Shown: one piece after another, positions 17,081-26,247 of the stretch | Layout of the letters: each line of letters opens with the position of its first letter | Position numbering within the stretch: the stretch's first letter is position 1 | From: Streptomyces sp. cf386 | GTDB lineage: Bacteria; Actinomycetota; Actinomycetes; Streptomycetales; Streptomycetaceae | DNA: 64,000 nucleotides | Direction of reading: 5' to 3' | Assembly (NCBI RefSeq): GCF_900103585.1 | Contig: NZ_FNHV01000005.1 | Coordinates: forward strand, 493,502 to 557,501 | The notes under the pieces: model-generated | The model's database searches: none | What the model saw: only the letters and a program-made list of their open reading frames with translations | What the model was told of the DNA's origin: nothing | Position numbers and translations under genes: made by a program

Positions 17081-17386
17081 TCCGGGTCCTTGTCCGATGA
17101 CGAGAATCCCGGCCCGCTGTGGCGTCAGTGGCCGATCGTCGTCTTGCCGCGCGGACGTGTCAACGGTTGGAGCGCCACGAAATTCTTCGGCCGGACACTT
17201 CCCTGCAACACGACGATGGCCTACAGTCCCGGACTGTTACCGCTCCCAATTTTTTTCAGGGAGCGCACAGGCACCGGCTGAGGCTGTGGCGTCACCGCAG
17301 GTACAGGGTGCTTCAACGACCCCATTCGACCTCCACCAGGCTGTAACCGCTCTCGGCATTGCCGGCGCGAGGAGAGGAAACGCGCG
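17081..17386. promoter_or_regulatory. Divergent promoter region between GH9 and cellobiose-type importer
   Basis: A 306-bp gene-free stretch with no plausible small ORF. Its main content is two operator-like sites: TGTTACCGCTCCCA at 17235-17248 and TGTAACCGCTCTCG at 17342-17355, the latter 32 bp from the binding-protein ATG. Just beyond the first site is a run of seven T with GGGAGCG at 17259-17265, giving an additional inverted pair CGCTCCC/GGGAGCG. Promoters for both directions must lie here. Confidence 0.7.
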
Positions 17387-18670
17387 ATGAGAAGACTCCT
17401 ACGAACCAACCTGGCGGCACTCACGGCCGCGGCATTCCTGGCCTCGCTGGCGGCCTGCGGCGGCGCGGAGAGCGACAGCGCCTCCGGCAAGACGACGCTG
17501 GTGGTCAAGACGTTCGCCCAGTTCGGCTACGACGACCTCTACGAGGAGTACGAGGCGTCGCACCCCGGTATCGAGATCAAGGAGGAGAACATCGCCAAAC
17601 TGGGCGACTACGCGCCCAAGTTGCAGCAGTGGATCGCCACCGGCAGCGGGGCCGGTGACATCGTGGCGATCGAGGAGGGCAACCTCGCGCAGTACATGAC
17701 CGCGCCCGACCAGTTCGCCAACCTCCTCGACTACGGGGCCGGTTCACTCAAGGGCGAGTACCTGGACTGGAAGTGGCGCCAGGCACTGACCCGGGACAGC
17801 AAGCAACTCGTCGGACTGGGGACGGACGTCGGCGCACAGGGCATGTGCTATCGCACCGACCTGTTCAAGAAGGCCGGGCTGCCCACCGACCGGGACAAGG
17901 TCGCCGCACTGTGGCCGACTTGGGACGACTATCTGGCCACCGGCGTCGAGTTCACCAAGGCCAAGACCGGTGCCCACTTCTTCGACTCCGCCGGCAGCGT
18001 CTACCAGAACATCCTGATGCAGCAGGGCGATCACACCTACTACGACACCGACAACAACCTGGTCATCGACTCCAACCCGGGCGTCAAGGCCGCGTGGGAC
18101 CAGACCGTCGACATGGTCGACTCGGGCCTCTCGGGCAACATCGCCCCATGGAGCCCGCAGTGGAACGCGGGCTTCAAGAAGGGCACGTTCGCCACCATCC
18201 CCTGCCCGTCCTGGATGCTCGGCATGATCGAGCAGCAGTCCGGCGCGGAGAACGCCGGCAAGTGGGACGTCGCGAAGGTGCCCGGCAACGGCGCGGTGCG
18301 CGGCGGCTCGTTCCTGGCCGTGCCCAAGCAGAGCGAACACCCCAAGGAGGCCGCGGAGCTGGTGAAGTTCCTGACCAGCGCCAAGGGCCAGACCACGGCG
18401 TTCAAGGCCAAGGGCAACTTCCCCTCCGCGCTGCAGGCCATCGACAGCCCGGCGGTCAAGAACTACACGGTGCCGTACTTCTCCGACGCGCCCGCGGGCA
18501 AGATCTTCGGTGACAGCGTCAAGGCGCTCAAGCCGGTCTACCTCGGGCCGAAGAACATTCCCATCAACGACGCCGTCGTCAACGCCCTGACCGCCGTCGA
18601 GCAGGGCAAGCTGAGGCCCGACGCCGCCTGGAGCAAGGCCGTCGAGGACGCCGAGCGGCTGGTCCGATAA
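17387..18670 (+). CDS. Cellobiose-type ABC transporter substrate-binding lipoprotein (CebE-like)
   Basis: 427-residue extracellular sugar-binding lipoprotein. It begins MRRLLRTNL, followed by a hydrophobic stretch and lipobox LAAC (Cys about residue 24). The mature protein has the family 1 binder layout: TTLVVKTFAQFGYDDLYEEY at the start, the IEEGNLAQYM loop, WMLGMIEQQSGAENAGKWDV, and FLAVPKQSEHPKEAAELVKF. The series binding protein, two permeases, GH1 beta-glucosidase and LacI matches known streptomycete cellobiose/cellotriose uptake loci, although there the cebR-type regulator is usually upstream. Cello-oligosaccharide binding is inferred from this and from the divergent GH9 cellulase. Confidence 0.88.
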   Translation: MRRLLRTNLAALTAAAFLASLAACGGAESDSASGKTTLVVKTFAQFGYDDLYEEYEASHPGIEIKEENIAKLGDYAPKLQQWIATGSGAGDIVAIEEGNLAQYMTAPDQFANLLDYGAGSLKGEYLDWKWRQALTRDSKQLVGLGTDVGAQGMCYRTDLFKKAGLPTDRDKVAALWPTWDDYLATGVEFTKAKTGAHFFDSAGSVYQNILMQQGDHTYYDTDNNLVIDSNPGVKAAWDQTVDMVDSGLSGNIAPWSPQWNAGFKKGTFATIPCPSWMLGMIEQQSGAENAGKWDVAKVPGNGAVRGGSFLAVPKQSEHPKEAAELVKFLTSAKGQTTAFKAKGNFPSALQAIDSPAVKNYTVPYFSDAPAGKIFGDSVKALKPVYLGPKNIPINDAVVNALTAVEQGKLRPDAAWSKAVEDAERLVR

Positions 18671-18673
18671 CGC

Positions 18674-18691
18674 CCGCGCCGCCGGGCGCGG
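18674..18691 (+). terminator. Short hairpin directly after the binding-protein stop (attenuating)
   Basis: CCGCGCC-GCCG-GGCGCGG stem-loop beginning 4 bases after the binding-protein stop and about 138 bp before the permease start. Such hairpins in sugar importers often let only part of transcription continue, or protect the upstream mRNA, giving more binding protein than permease. Confidence 0.5.
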
Positions 18692-18828
18692 CGACACCGC
18701 CCGACGCGACCACGTCCGCGTGAGTCACCTGACCGGCTCGCACGCATGGGTCTCGTGGTCGCCGCGCCCGGTCCCGTACCGAACCGTTGCCGCGCCCGGC
18801 TCCGTACCAGATCTCCGAAGGACACATC

Positions 18829-19791
18829 TTGGCCACCCAGCTCCGGCCGCGTCCCGCCTCCCGCTCCGACGCACCGGCCGATCCGCCCCCGAGTTCCCGC
18901 AGGCGGCTGCTGTCCCGCCTGGACACCGTCGGCTCGCCGTATCTCCTCATCGCCCCGTTCTTCCTGCTGTTCGCCGTCTTCGGCCTCTACCCGCTCGGCT
19001 ACACCGCCTGGGTCTCCCTGCACGAGTGGGAGATGTCCGGGGAGGGCAGTTTCATCGGGTTCGACAACTACGCGGACCTTTTCGCCGACCCGGACTTCTG
19101 GAACGCCGTGGTGAACACGCTGGGCATGCTCGCCCTGGCCACCGTGCCCCAGTTGCTCCTGGCCCTGGTCATCGCGAACCTGCTCAACCAGAAGCTCCGT
19201 CACATGACGCTGCTGCGCCTGGGGATCCTGCTGCCGATCGTGACCTCGGTGGCCGCCGTGGGCATCGTGTTCAGCCAGATCTTCGACCGTGACGCCGGCA
19301 TGGTGAACGGTCTGCTGCAGCTGCTCGGCGTCGGCCCGGTGGACTGGCGTGCCGACAAGTGGTCGTCGTGGCTTGCCATTTCGGCCATGGTCGACTGGCG
19401 GTGGACGGGCTACAACGCGCTGATCTACCTGGCCGCCATGCAGTCGATCCCCCGCGAGCTGTACGAGGCCGCTTCCATCGACGGCGCGAGCCGCAGTCGG
19501 CAGTTGTGGACCATCACCGTCCCGATGATCCGCCCGGCGGTGATCTTCACGGTGATCTCCTCGACCATTCACGGCCTGCAGCTGTTCACCGAGCCGCTCA
19601 TCTTCGGCCAGGGGGGCGACGCGATCACCGGCGGCAGTCTGCGGCAGTTCCAGACCCTGTCGATGTTCATGTTCGAGAAGGCGTTCCGGAACTTCGACTA
19701 CGGATACGGCTCGGCCGTCGCCTGGATGATCTTCCTGATCATCCTCGTTCTCACCGTGATCAACTACCTGCTCGTGCGAAGGATGAAGTGA
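18829..19791 (+). CDS. Cellobiose-type ABC transporter permease (CebF-like)
   Basis: 320-residue MalF-type membrane permease. I choose the TTG at 18829 because GAAGGA precedes it at good spacing; the other open starts upstream lack this. A polar N-terminus is followed by the helix YLLIAPFFLLFAVFGLYPLG and five more membrane segments. The EAA loop is LYEAASIDGASRSRQLWTIT. It overlaps the next permease by GTGA. The rightward operon has no ATPase gene. Confidence 0.9.
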   Translation: MATQLRPRPASRSDAPADPPPSSRRRLLSRLDTVGSPYLLIAPFFLLFAVFGLYPLGYTAWVSLHEWEMSGEGSFIGFDNYADLFADPDFWNAVVNTLGMLALATVPQLLLALVIANLLNQKLRHMTLLRLGILLPIVTSVAAVGIVFSQIFDRDAGMVNGLLQLLGVGPVDWRADKWSSWLAISAMVDWRWTGYNALIYLAAMQSIPRELYEAASIDGASRSRQLWTITVPMIRPAVIFTVISSTIHGLQLFTEPLIFGQGGDAITGGSLRQFQTLSMFMFEKAFRNFDYGYGSAVAWMIFLIILVLTVINYLLVRRMK

Positions 19792-20615
19792 CCGTGCGCA
19801 AGTCCCAACCCCTCGTCTATCTCACCCTGTTGGTCGCCATCGCGCTGTCCGCCTTCCCGTTGTACTGGCTGTTCGTGGTCGCCAGCCGCTCCAACGACGT
19901 GGTGGGCGACTGGCCGCCACCGCTGCTGCCCGGCGGGGACCTCCTCGACAACATGTCGCGGCTCTTCCAGGCCGAGGACGCCCACTTCCTCAAGGGCATG
20001 CTGAACTCGGCGATCGCCTCGCTGACCATCACCGTGTCCGTGGTCTTCTTCAGCACGCTCGCCGGGTTCGCCTTCGCCAAGCTGCGCTTCCGTGGCAAGA
20101 ACTTCCTGCTCATCGCGATCCTCGGCACCATGATGGTGCCGGTGCAGATGGGCATCATCCCGCTCTACATGATCATGGTGGAGTTCGGCTGGACCAACCA
20201 ACTGCAGGCCGTCATCGTGCCGTTCCTCGTCTCCGCCTTCGGCGTCTTCCTGATGCGGCAGTACGCCGAGCGCGCCATCCCCGACGAGCTGATCGAGGCG
20301 GCCCGCGTGGACGGCTGCAACACGTTCCGCATCTACTGGACGGTCGTGCTGCCCGCGCTGCGCCCCGGTGCCGGTGTGCTCGCCCTGTTCACGTTCATGG
20401 GCGCGTGGAACGAGTTCCTGTGGCCGCTGGCGGTCCTCGAACAGGACAACCCCACCGTGCAGTTCGCCCTCAACCAGCTGTCCACCGGCTACTACACCGA
20501 CTACACCCTCATGTTCTCCGGGGCCCTCGTCGCGACGCTGCCGCTGCTCGTGGTGTTCGCCATCTCCGGCCGCCAGATCATCGGCGGAATCATGGAAGGA
20601 GCCGTCAAGGCATGA
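19788..20615 (+). CDS. Cellobiose-type ABC transporter permease (CebG-like)
   Basis: 275-residue MalG-type membrane permease starting at GTG 19788 (overlap with the previous stop; GTG 19794 is an alternative two codons later). The first helix is PLVYLTLLVAIALSAFPLYW, the EAA loop LIEAARVDGCNTFRIYWTVV, and the C-terminus ends ISGRQIIGGIMEGAVKA, typical of MalG-type subunits. The ATGA overlap with the GH1 gene couples permease and glucosidase synthesis. Confidence 0.92.
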   Translation: MTVRKSQPLVYLTLLVAIALSAFPLYWLFVVASRSNDVVGDWPPPLLPGGDLLDNMSRLFQAEDAHFLKGMLNSAIASLTITVSVVFFSTLAGFAFAKLRFRGKNFLLIAILGTMMVPVQMGIIPLYMIMVEFGWTNQLQAVIVPFLVSAFGVFLMRQYAERAIPDELIEAARVDGCNTFRIYWTVVLPALRPGAGVLALFTFMGAWNEFLWPLAVLEQDNPTVQFALNQLSTGYYTDYTLMFSGALVATLPLLVVFAISGRQIIGGIMEGAVKA

Positions 20616-22033
20616 GCACCGCCACCGAGTCCGGGGTGCAGCATCAGCCCGGGGTGCCCCACGAGCCCGATGCGCGTCACCGGCCCGGCCAGGACGACCT
20701 GCCTCACTGGGCCGGAGCGTTCCCGCCCGGCTTCCTCTGGGGTGCCGCCACCTCCAGCTACCAGATCGAGGGCGCCGTCACCGAGGACGGACGCGGCCCC
20801 TCCATCTGGGACACCTTCTCAGCCACCCCGGGTGCCGTCGAGCGCGGCGACACCGGCGCCGTGGCCGCCGACCACTACCACCGCTACCGCGACGACGTGG
20901 CGATGATGGCCGGCATGGGCCTGGGCGCCTACCGGTTCTCCCTCGCCTGGCCCCGGATCCAGCCGGACGGCACCGGGGCCGTCAACCAGCGAGGGCTGGA
21001 CTTCTACCGACGGCTCGTCGACACCCTGCTGGAGCGCGGCATCCAGCCCTGGCCCACGCTGTACCACTGGGACCTCCCCCAGCCGCTGGAGGACGCCGGC
21101 GGCTGGCCCGCCCGCGACACGGCCCTGCGCTTCGCCGACTACGCGGCGGTCGTCCACGACGCCCTCGGCGACCGTATCCCGAACTGGACCACCCTCAACG
21201 AACCCTGGTGCTCGGCGTTCCTCGGCTACGCCACCGGCCGCCACGCCCCGGGCCGCCGTGACCCGGCCGGGGCCCTGCGTGCCGCGCACCACCTGATGCT
21301 CGGCCACGGTCTGGCGGTCCAGGCCATGCCCGGGGCCCAGGTCGGCATCACGCTCAACCTCACCGATGTCCGCGCCCTCACCCATCAGGCGCTCGACGTC
21401 GACGCGGCCCGCCGTATCGACGGGATGCAGAACCGTCTCTTCCTCGACCCGCTGCTGCGCGGCGCCTACCCGACCGACGTGATGGACGACCTGCTTCCGC
21501 TGGGCCGACCCGACCACATCCGCGACGGCGACCTCAGAACGATCTCCGCCCCCCTGGCCTTCCTGGGCGTCAACTACTACTCCCCCATGCTCGTCGCCGC
21601 GTCCGACACCGCCCAGGAGCACGCCTACCCGGGGTCGCCGAAGGTGCGGATCGCCGACGGCGGACGGCCCAAGACCGCCATGGGCTGGGAGATCGACGCG
21701 GACGGGCTGCTCGCACTGCTGGTGCGGCTGAACGGCGAGCATCCCTCGCTACCGCTGTACGTGACGGAGAACGGGGCGGCCGTCGACGAGGGCCTGCGCG
21801 ACGTGACCCGGGTCGGCTACCTGGAGAGCCACATCGGCGCCTGCGCCCAGGCCCTGGCGATCGGCATCGATCTGCGCGGGTACTTCGTCTGGTCCCTGCT
21901 GGACAACTTCGAGTGGTCCTTCGGCTATCGCCACCGGTTCGGGATCGTCCACGTCGACTACGCCACCCAGCGGCGCACCCTCAAGGACAGTGCCCACTGG
22001 TACGCCCGCCTGATCCGCGGCAGGACCCGGTGA
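20612..22033 (+). CDS. Glycoside hydrolase family 1 beta-glucosidase (cytoplasmic, BglC-like)
   Basis: 473-residue GH1 retaining beta-glucosidase. After a ~35-residue variable N-terminus the family start FPPGFLWGAATSSYQIEGAV appears. Acid/base Glu197 lies in TTLNEPW and nucleophile Glu386 in YVTENGAA. Aglycone-site WSLLDNFEWSFGYRHRFG is intact. There is no signal peptide, so it splits imported cello-oligosaccharides to glucose. The ATG overlaps the permease stop by ATGA. It completes the uptake-and-hydrolysis operon with the secreted GH6 and GH9 enzymes as suppliers. Confidence 0.94.
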   Translation: MSTATESGVQHQPGVPHEPDARHRPGQDDLPHWAGAFPPGFLWGAATSSYQIEGAVTEDGRGPSIWDTFSATPGAVERGDTGAVAADHYHRYRDDVAMMAGMGLGAYRFSLAWPRIQPDGTGAVNQRGLDFYRRLVDTLLERGIQPWPTLYHWDLPQPLEDAGGWPARDTALRFADYAAVVHDALGDRIPNWTTLNEPWCSAFLGYATGRHAPGRRDPAGALRAAHHLMLGHGLAVQAMPGAQVGITLNLTDVRALTHQALDVDAARRIDGMQNRLFLDPLLRGAYPTDVMDDLLPLGRPDHIRDGDLRTISAPLAFLGVNYYSPMLVAASDTAQEHAYPGSPKVRIADGGRPKTAMGWEIDADGLLALLVRLNGEHPSLPLYVTENGAAVDEGLRDVTRVGYLESHIGACAQALAIGIDLRGYFVWSLLDNFEWSFGYRHRFGIVHVDYATQRRTLKDSAHWYARLIRGRTR

Positions 22034-22070
22034 GGGCGGCGGCACCGGCACCTGGGCGCCACCCGCCGAC

Positions 22071-22084
22071 TGGGAGCGCTTACA
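22071..22084. promoter_or_regulatory. LacI operator TGGGAGCGCTTACA before the regulator gene
   Basis: TGGGAGCGCTTACA (reverse complement TGTAAGCGCTCCCA) lies 47 bp upstream of the LacI ATG at 22132, in the 98-bp gap after the GH1 stop. One half matches the CebR/CelR-type half-site CGCTCCCA; the other is the TGTAAGCG half common to other LacI operators. It fits autoregulation by the downstream repressor. Confidence 0.75.
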
Positions 22085-22131
22085 GTGCAGGCAGTCTCCG
22101 TCAACCAGGCCAACGAGGGCGGTAATACTCC

Positions 22132-23133
22132 ATGAGCAGTCGGCAGCCCACACTCGACGAGGTGGCCGAGCGTGCCGGTGTCTCCCGCGGGACCGTCTCC
22201 CGCGTGATCAACAACCATCCGCACGTCAGCAAGAAGGCCCGCCAGGCCGTGCAGACCGCCATCGACGAACTCGGCTACGTCCCCAGCGGCGCCGCCCGGT
22301 CGCTGGCCACGCAGAAGCGCGGTGCGGTGGTCCTTGCGATCTCCAGCGACGATCCCGCGCTGTTCACCAACCGCTTCTTCGCCGAGGTGATCGCCGGGGT
22401 CAACGCCGTCATCGAGGAGACCGACCTGGAACTGCTGCTGGTCATGGCGGCCACCGAGCGCGGCCGTGACCGTCTCGCCCGCATCCTGCAGTCCCGCGGC
22501 GCGGACGGTGTCATGCTGCTGGCCCTGCGGGAGAACGACCCCCTCGCCAAGGTCGCCGAGGGCGGCGGCATCCCCGTCGTCTACGGCGGCCGGCCGCTGG
22601 AGCGCGCCCCGCAGTACTACGTCGACGCCGACAACCGCGGCGGGGCACGGCAGGCGGTGGAGTATCTGATCTCCACCGGTCGTCAGGCCATCGGCACCAT
22701 CACCGGCCCGCTCGACATGCATGTGGGCGTGTCCCGCTACCTGGGGTTCCGGGAAGCCGTGGTCCTCGCCGGTCTGAGCGACCACCGGGTGGTGCACAGT
22801 GACTTCAGCGAGGCCGGCGGTGCCGCGGCGATGGAGCGGCTGCTTGACGAACACCCGGATCTGGACGCGGTCTTCGTGGCCTCGGACGCCATGGCGGCCG
22901 CCGCCCTTCGCGTCCTGCACGATCGGGGCCGCGCCGTCCCGCGCGACATCGCGGTGGTCGGCTTCAACGACGTGGTGACCGCCCAGCACACCCACCCGGC
23001 CCTCACCACGGTCCGCCAGCCCATCGAGGCCCTGGGCCGCGAGATGACCCGTATGTTGCTCCGGCTCACCAACAACGAGACCCCGACGCCGCTCATCCTG
23101 CCCACCGAGCTGGTGATCAGGGACTCCGCCTGA
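22132..23133 (+). CDS. LacI-family regulator of the cellobiose-type locus
   Basis: 333-residue LacI/GalR repressor. The helix-turn-helix is TLDEVAERAGVSRGTVSRVI, the hinge YVPSGAARSLATQKRG, followed by a sugar-binding domain with VAEGGGIPVVYGGRP and AVFVASDAMAAAALRVL. It sits downstream of the operon rather than divergent from the binding-protein gene as in classical cebR loci. Its probable operators are the four TGTWAsCGCTCyCr-type sites near 16.3, 17.24, 17.35 and 22.08 kb. The inducer is probably cellobiose or a similar disaccharide; that is inference. Confidence 0.9.
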   Translation: MSSRQPTLDEVAERAGVSRGTVSRVINNHPHVSKKARQAVQTAIDELGYVPSGAARSLATQKRGAVVLAISSDDPALFTNRFFAEVIAGVNAVIEETDLELLLVMAATERGRDRLARILQSRGADGVMLLALRENDPLAKVAEGGGIPVVYGGRPLERAPQYYVDADNRGGARQAVEYLISTGRQAIGTITGPLDMHVGVSRYLGFREAVVLAGLSDHRVVHSDFSEAGGAAAMERLLDEHPDLDAVFVASDAMAAAALRVLHDRGRAVPRDIAVVGFNDVVTAQHTHPALTTVRQPIEALGREMTRMLLRLTNNETPTPLILPTELVIRDSA

Positions 23134-23194
23134 GACCGCGGTCCCAGGGCCTGTCCGCCCCTGCCCGCCCGCCCGAGAGAAGGACGCCGCCGGT

Positions 23195-25081
23195 ATGACA
23201 CCCGACCTGCCTCTCCCGCCGCCCGACCACACCGTCAGCCCGCACACCGGGTACACCCGAGCGCACTGGCAGGCCGCTGCCGACGGCCTGCTGGCCGCCG
23301 CGTGGCGCTGGGCCACCCCGAGCGGTGCGCTGCTCGACCTGCCCGGCCGCCCCTCGTCGGCGGGGGTGCGCTCCGACGGCCTGGAGGGATACGCCCGGAC
23401 GTTCCTGGCCGCCGCCTTCCGCGTCGCCGGAGCCGCCGGGGCGGACCCGCACGACTGGCTGGGGCGCTATGCGGAGGGCCTGGCCGCCGGCACGCGCACG
23501 CCCGGTCGCGACGACCTCGAATCGTGGCCGCTCATCCGGGACATCCACGTCCAGGGACAGCCCATGGTGGAGTCCGCCTCCGTGGCACTCGGGCTGCAAC
23601 TGACCCGGCCCTGGCTGTGGGACCGCCTGGATCCGGCGGTGCAGGACCGCGCCGAGCGCTGGCTGCGTGACACGCTGCGGCACCTTCCCTCGCCGAACAA
23701 CTGGTACCTGTTCCCCTTCACCGTGGCCTCCTTCCTGGAGTCGGTCGGCCGCGGGGACGAGGAGACGGGGCGCGCCCGCCACCGCGCGCTGGAGCTGCTG
23801 GAGAGCTGGTACCGCGGCCAGGGCTGGTACGCGGACGGCGACGGCCGGGCCTTCGACCACTACAACGGCTGGGCCCTGCACCTGTACCCGATGCTCCAGG
23901 CCCACCTGACCGAGGACGCCGAACTGGCCGGCGTGTACGGGCCGCGGCTGCGCGCACACCTGGAGAGCCTCGCCCTGCTCTTCGCCACCGACGGCGCGCC
24001 GATCCACTTCGGCCGTTCCCTCACCTACCGCTTCGCCGCGGCCTGCGCCGTCGCGCTGGGCGCCGTCACCGGCCACACCCCGTTGCCGGCGGGAACGTCA
24101 CGGCGCCTGATCAGCGGCTGTCTCCGGTACTTCCTCGATCGCGGCGCCGTCGACGCGCACGGCCTGCTGAGCCCGGGCTGGCACGGCCCGCACCAGCCGA
24201 CCGTGCAGCCGTACTCGGGCCCCGCCTCCCCCTACTGGGCGTCCAAGGCGTTCGTGGCGCTGCTCGCCGACGCCGACCATCCGCTCTGGACGGAGACCGA
24301 AACGCCGGCACCGAGCGAGGAACACGACCGGATTCTCGCACTGACCGGCCCCGGCCTGCTGATCCACAGCACGGCGGCCGACGGCATCGTCCGGCTGCAC
24401 AATCACGGCAGCGACCACGTACGCCCCGAGGAGGGCGAGTCGGCCGACGCCGAGGACCCGCTCTACGCCCGCCACGCGTACTCCACCCACACGGGTCCGA
24501 CAGCGCGCGGCAACCCGGCCGACAACCACTTCTCCGTCGTCCTGGGCTCGGTGCGCAGCGTGCGCCGCCGTATCCACCCGCTGGGATCCGGGAGCGACAC
24601 CGACCGGGGCTGGGCCGCGTCCTGGCATCAGCCCGTCTTTCCCGACGGTCCGCCGCTGGTCCCGGGACTGCGCGTGGAGAGCGTCACGGTCGTGCGCGGC
24701 CCGTACGAGCTGCGGGTCCACCGGGTATCCGGGGGGCCGCACGGCGCCCGGGCCGAGCAGACCGGATGGGCGACCGGACCGGACGAGTATCCGCTGTCAC
24801 GGCTGCATCCGCTGCTGGGCTGGTCCGACCAGGATGGTGTCCGCGCCCCTCGGGGTACCGCGTTCGCCCCCTGGGCATCGGCGCCACGACTGAGCGCGGA
24901 CGCCACCGGCGACCGCCTGTTCGCGGCCGTCGCCACACTCACCGCCGAACCGCCCGCCGTCCCCGCGTCGATGGCGGTCACCGAGGCCACCGTCGCGGAC
25001 GGACTGCTGCGTGTGCACTGGTACGACGACACCGTCACCCACGTGGCCTTCGCCCCCGACACGGGAGTGACGTGGTCCTGA
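23195..25081 (+). CDS. DUF2264 family protein (alpha/alpha-barrel-like, possible polysaccharide-processing role)
   Basis: 628-residue cytoplasmic protein of the DUF2264 type. N-terminal half: GYTRAHWQAAADGLLAAAWRW, then the family core GLEGYARTFLAAAF, SWPLIRDIHVQGQPMVESAS, SPNNWYLFPFTVASFL and WYADGDGRAFDHYNGWALHLYP. This helical, Trp-rich pattern resembles (alpha/alpha)6 barrels of lyases and unsaturated glucuronyl hydrolases. The C-terminal half (after about residue 390) looks like a beta-sandwich. Family enzymatic activity is not established to my knowledge. It follows the LacI gene by 61 bp and may be co-transcribed, linking it to beta-glucoside use. No signal peptide, so it would act on imported material. 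Confidence 0.75.
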   Translation: MTPDLPLPPPDHTVSPHTGYTRAHWQAAADGLLAAAWRWATPSGALLDLPGRPSSAGVRSDGLEGYARTFLAAAFRVAGAAGADPHDWLGRYAEGLAAGTRTPGRDDLESWPLIRDIHVQGQPMVESASVALGLQLTRPWLWDRLDPAVQDRAERWLRDTLRHLPSPNNWYLFPFTVASFLESVGRGDEETGRARHRALELLESWYRGQGWYADGDGRAFDHYNGWALHLYPMLQAHLTEDAELAGVYGPRLRAHLESLALLFATDGAPIHFGRSLTYRFAAACAVALGAVTGHTPLPAGTSRRLISGCLRYFLDRGAVDAHGLLSPGWHGPHQPTVQPYSGPASPYWASKAFVALLADADHPLWTETETPAPSEEHDRILALTGPGLLIHSTAADGIVRLHNHGSDHVRPEEGESADAEDPLYARHAYSTHTGPTARGNPADNHFSVVLGSVRSVRRRIHPLGSGSDTDRGWAASWHQPVFPDGPPLVPGLRVESVTVVRGPYELRVHRVSGGPHGARAEQTGWATGPDEYPLSRLHPLLGWSDQDGVRAPRGTAFAPWASAPRLSADATGDRLFAAVATLTAEPPAVPASMAVTEATVADGLLRVHWYDDTVTHVAFAPDTGVTWS

Positions 25082-25085
25082 CCCC

Positions 25086-26198
25086 CTAGAGGTGCGGGTT
25101 GCGCAGCGGCACGACCCCGACGCAGCGGCCGTCGCGGTCCAGCAGCCGGCCCATGTGCTTGAGCGTGCGCAGCACCACCGAGCGGTCGGCGACCGTGAGA
25201 TGCGGGATCCTGCCCGACAGATGGGCCTCGAAGGCGTGCACGTCCCGCAGTTCGCGCAGCCACACGTCGATCACCAGGTTGTAGGGACCGGCCGTGATGG
25301 CGCACGAGCGGACCTCGCGGACCCCGGTGAGCACCTTCGTGGTCTGCTCCACGTACTGGCCGGGCACCGAGGCGAAGTAGACGGCGGACAGCGGCCAGCC
25401 CGACAAGGGGCGGGCCAGGTCGCAGCGCAGGTTGAGCCGTGCGGACACCAGCGACTGGACCTTGCGGCGCAGGGTCGTCTGGCTGGTGCCGGTCGCCGCC
25501 GCGAGGTCGCGCAGCGACATCCGGCCGTCCACGCTCAGCAGTTCCAGCAGTTGGGTGTCCAGGTCGTCCCAGTGGGCCTGGTCCGGCGACAGCGGCCGGG
25601 CGACCGGAGGGACCGAGGCCTCGATACGGGCGGTCTGCAGGTCGTCCAGGCTGCGCAGCCGCCACCGGCTGCCCTCGGTCGGCACGCCGGTCGACACATG
25701 CGTCCGCGTGGCCCGCACACCGGGCGTGCGCTGGAACAACGACGTGGTGAGCCGGTGGAGTTCGTCCAGGCTGCGGGCCTGCACGGCGACCACGATGTCC
25801 CGGCCGCCGGCGGTGAGCTTGATGTTGGGCACGGCCGGATCCTTGGCGAAAGCCCGGGCCACGTCCTCGGCGGCGCCCGGTTCGGTGTCCACCTCGACGA
25901 TCGCGGTCACCACGATCCGCGGGTCGGACAGCCGGGGATAGGCGGTCACCCAGGCGAGGCCCGCCCGCGCCAGGCGGTGCCAGCGCCGGGCGGCGGTGAC
26001 CGGGTCGACGCCCAGGACCTCGCCGACGAGCTTCCAAGGGGCCCGGGGATGGATCTGGAGCGCGTGGACGACCCCTCGGTCCAGCTCGTCGAGCTGCACG
26101 GCGGCAGAATCCTGCACGCCCAGGGGCGGCACTTCTCTGCTCACGTCGCGGGAATCCGGCGAGAAACCTGCATCGTCACACCAGGTCTTCCTCTGCAT
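25086..26198 (-). CDS. Two-headed Lrp/AsnC-family regulator
   Basis: 370-residue DNA-binding regulator containing two consecutive Lrp/AsnC units: HTH 1 about residues 35-85 (LDELDRGVVHALQIHPRAPW), ligand-type domain about 95-170, HTH 2 about 210-260 (DDLDTQLLELLSVDGRMSLR), second domain about 270-350. ATG 26198 is chosen because AAGGAG precedes it; the open frame further upstream runs through the neighbouring gene. It is divergent from the amidohydrolase with only 49 bp between starts, so it probably controls amidohydrolase and AbgT in response to an amino-acid-like ligand. Its stop lies 4 bp from that of DUF2264. Confidence 0.87.
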   Translation of the reverse strand: MQRKTWCDDAGFSPDSRDVSREVPPLGVQDSAAVQLDELDRGVVHALQIHPRAPWKLVGEVLGVDPVTAARRWHRLARAGLAWVTAYPRLSDPRIVVTAIVEVDTEPGAAEDVARAFAKDPAVPNIKLTAGGRDIVVAVQARSLDELHRLTTSLFQRTPGVRATRTHVSTGVPTEGSRWRLRSLDDLQTARIEASVPPVARPLSPDQAHWDDLDTQLLELLSVDGRMSLRDLAAATGTSQTTLRRKVQSLVSARLNLRCDLARPLSGWPLSAVYFASVPGQYVEQTTKVLTGVREVRSCAITAGPYNLVIDVWLRELRDVHAFEAHLSGRIPHLTVADRSVVLRTLKHMGRLLDRDGRCVGVVPLRNPHL

Positions 26199-26247
26199 TC
26201 CACACTCCTTTCCCTCGCTGCCGACAACGGAGGAGTGACCCCACCCC

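Noticed and set aside
23117..24076. Minus-strand frame opposite DUF2264
   Set aside because: Shadow frame with Gly/Val/Gln-rich sequence and no motifs; the DUF2264 phrases are on the plus strand.
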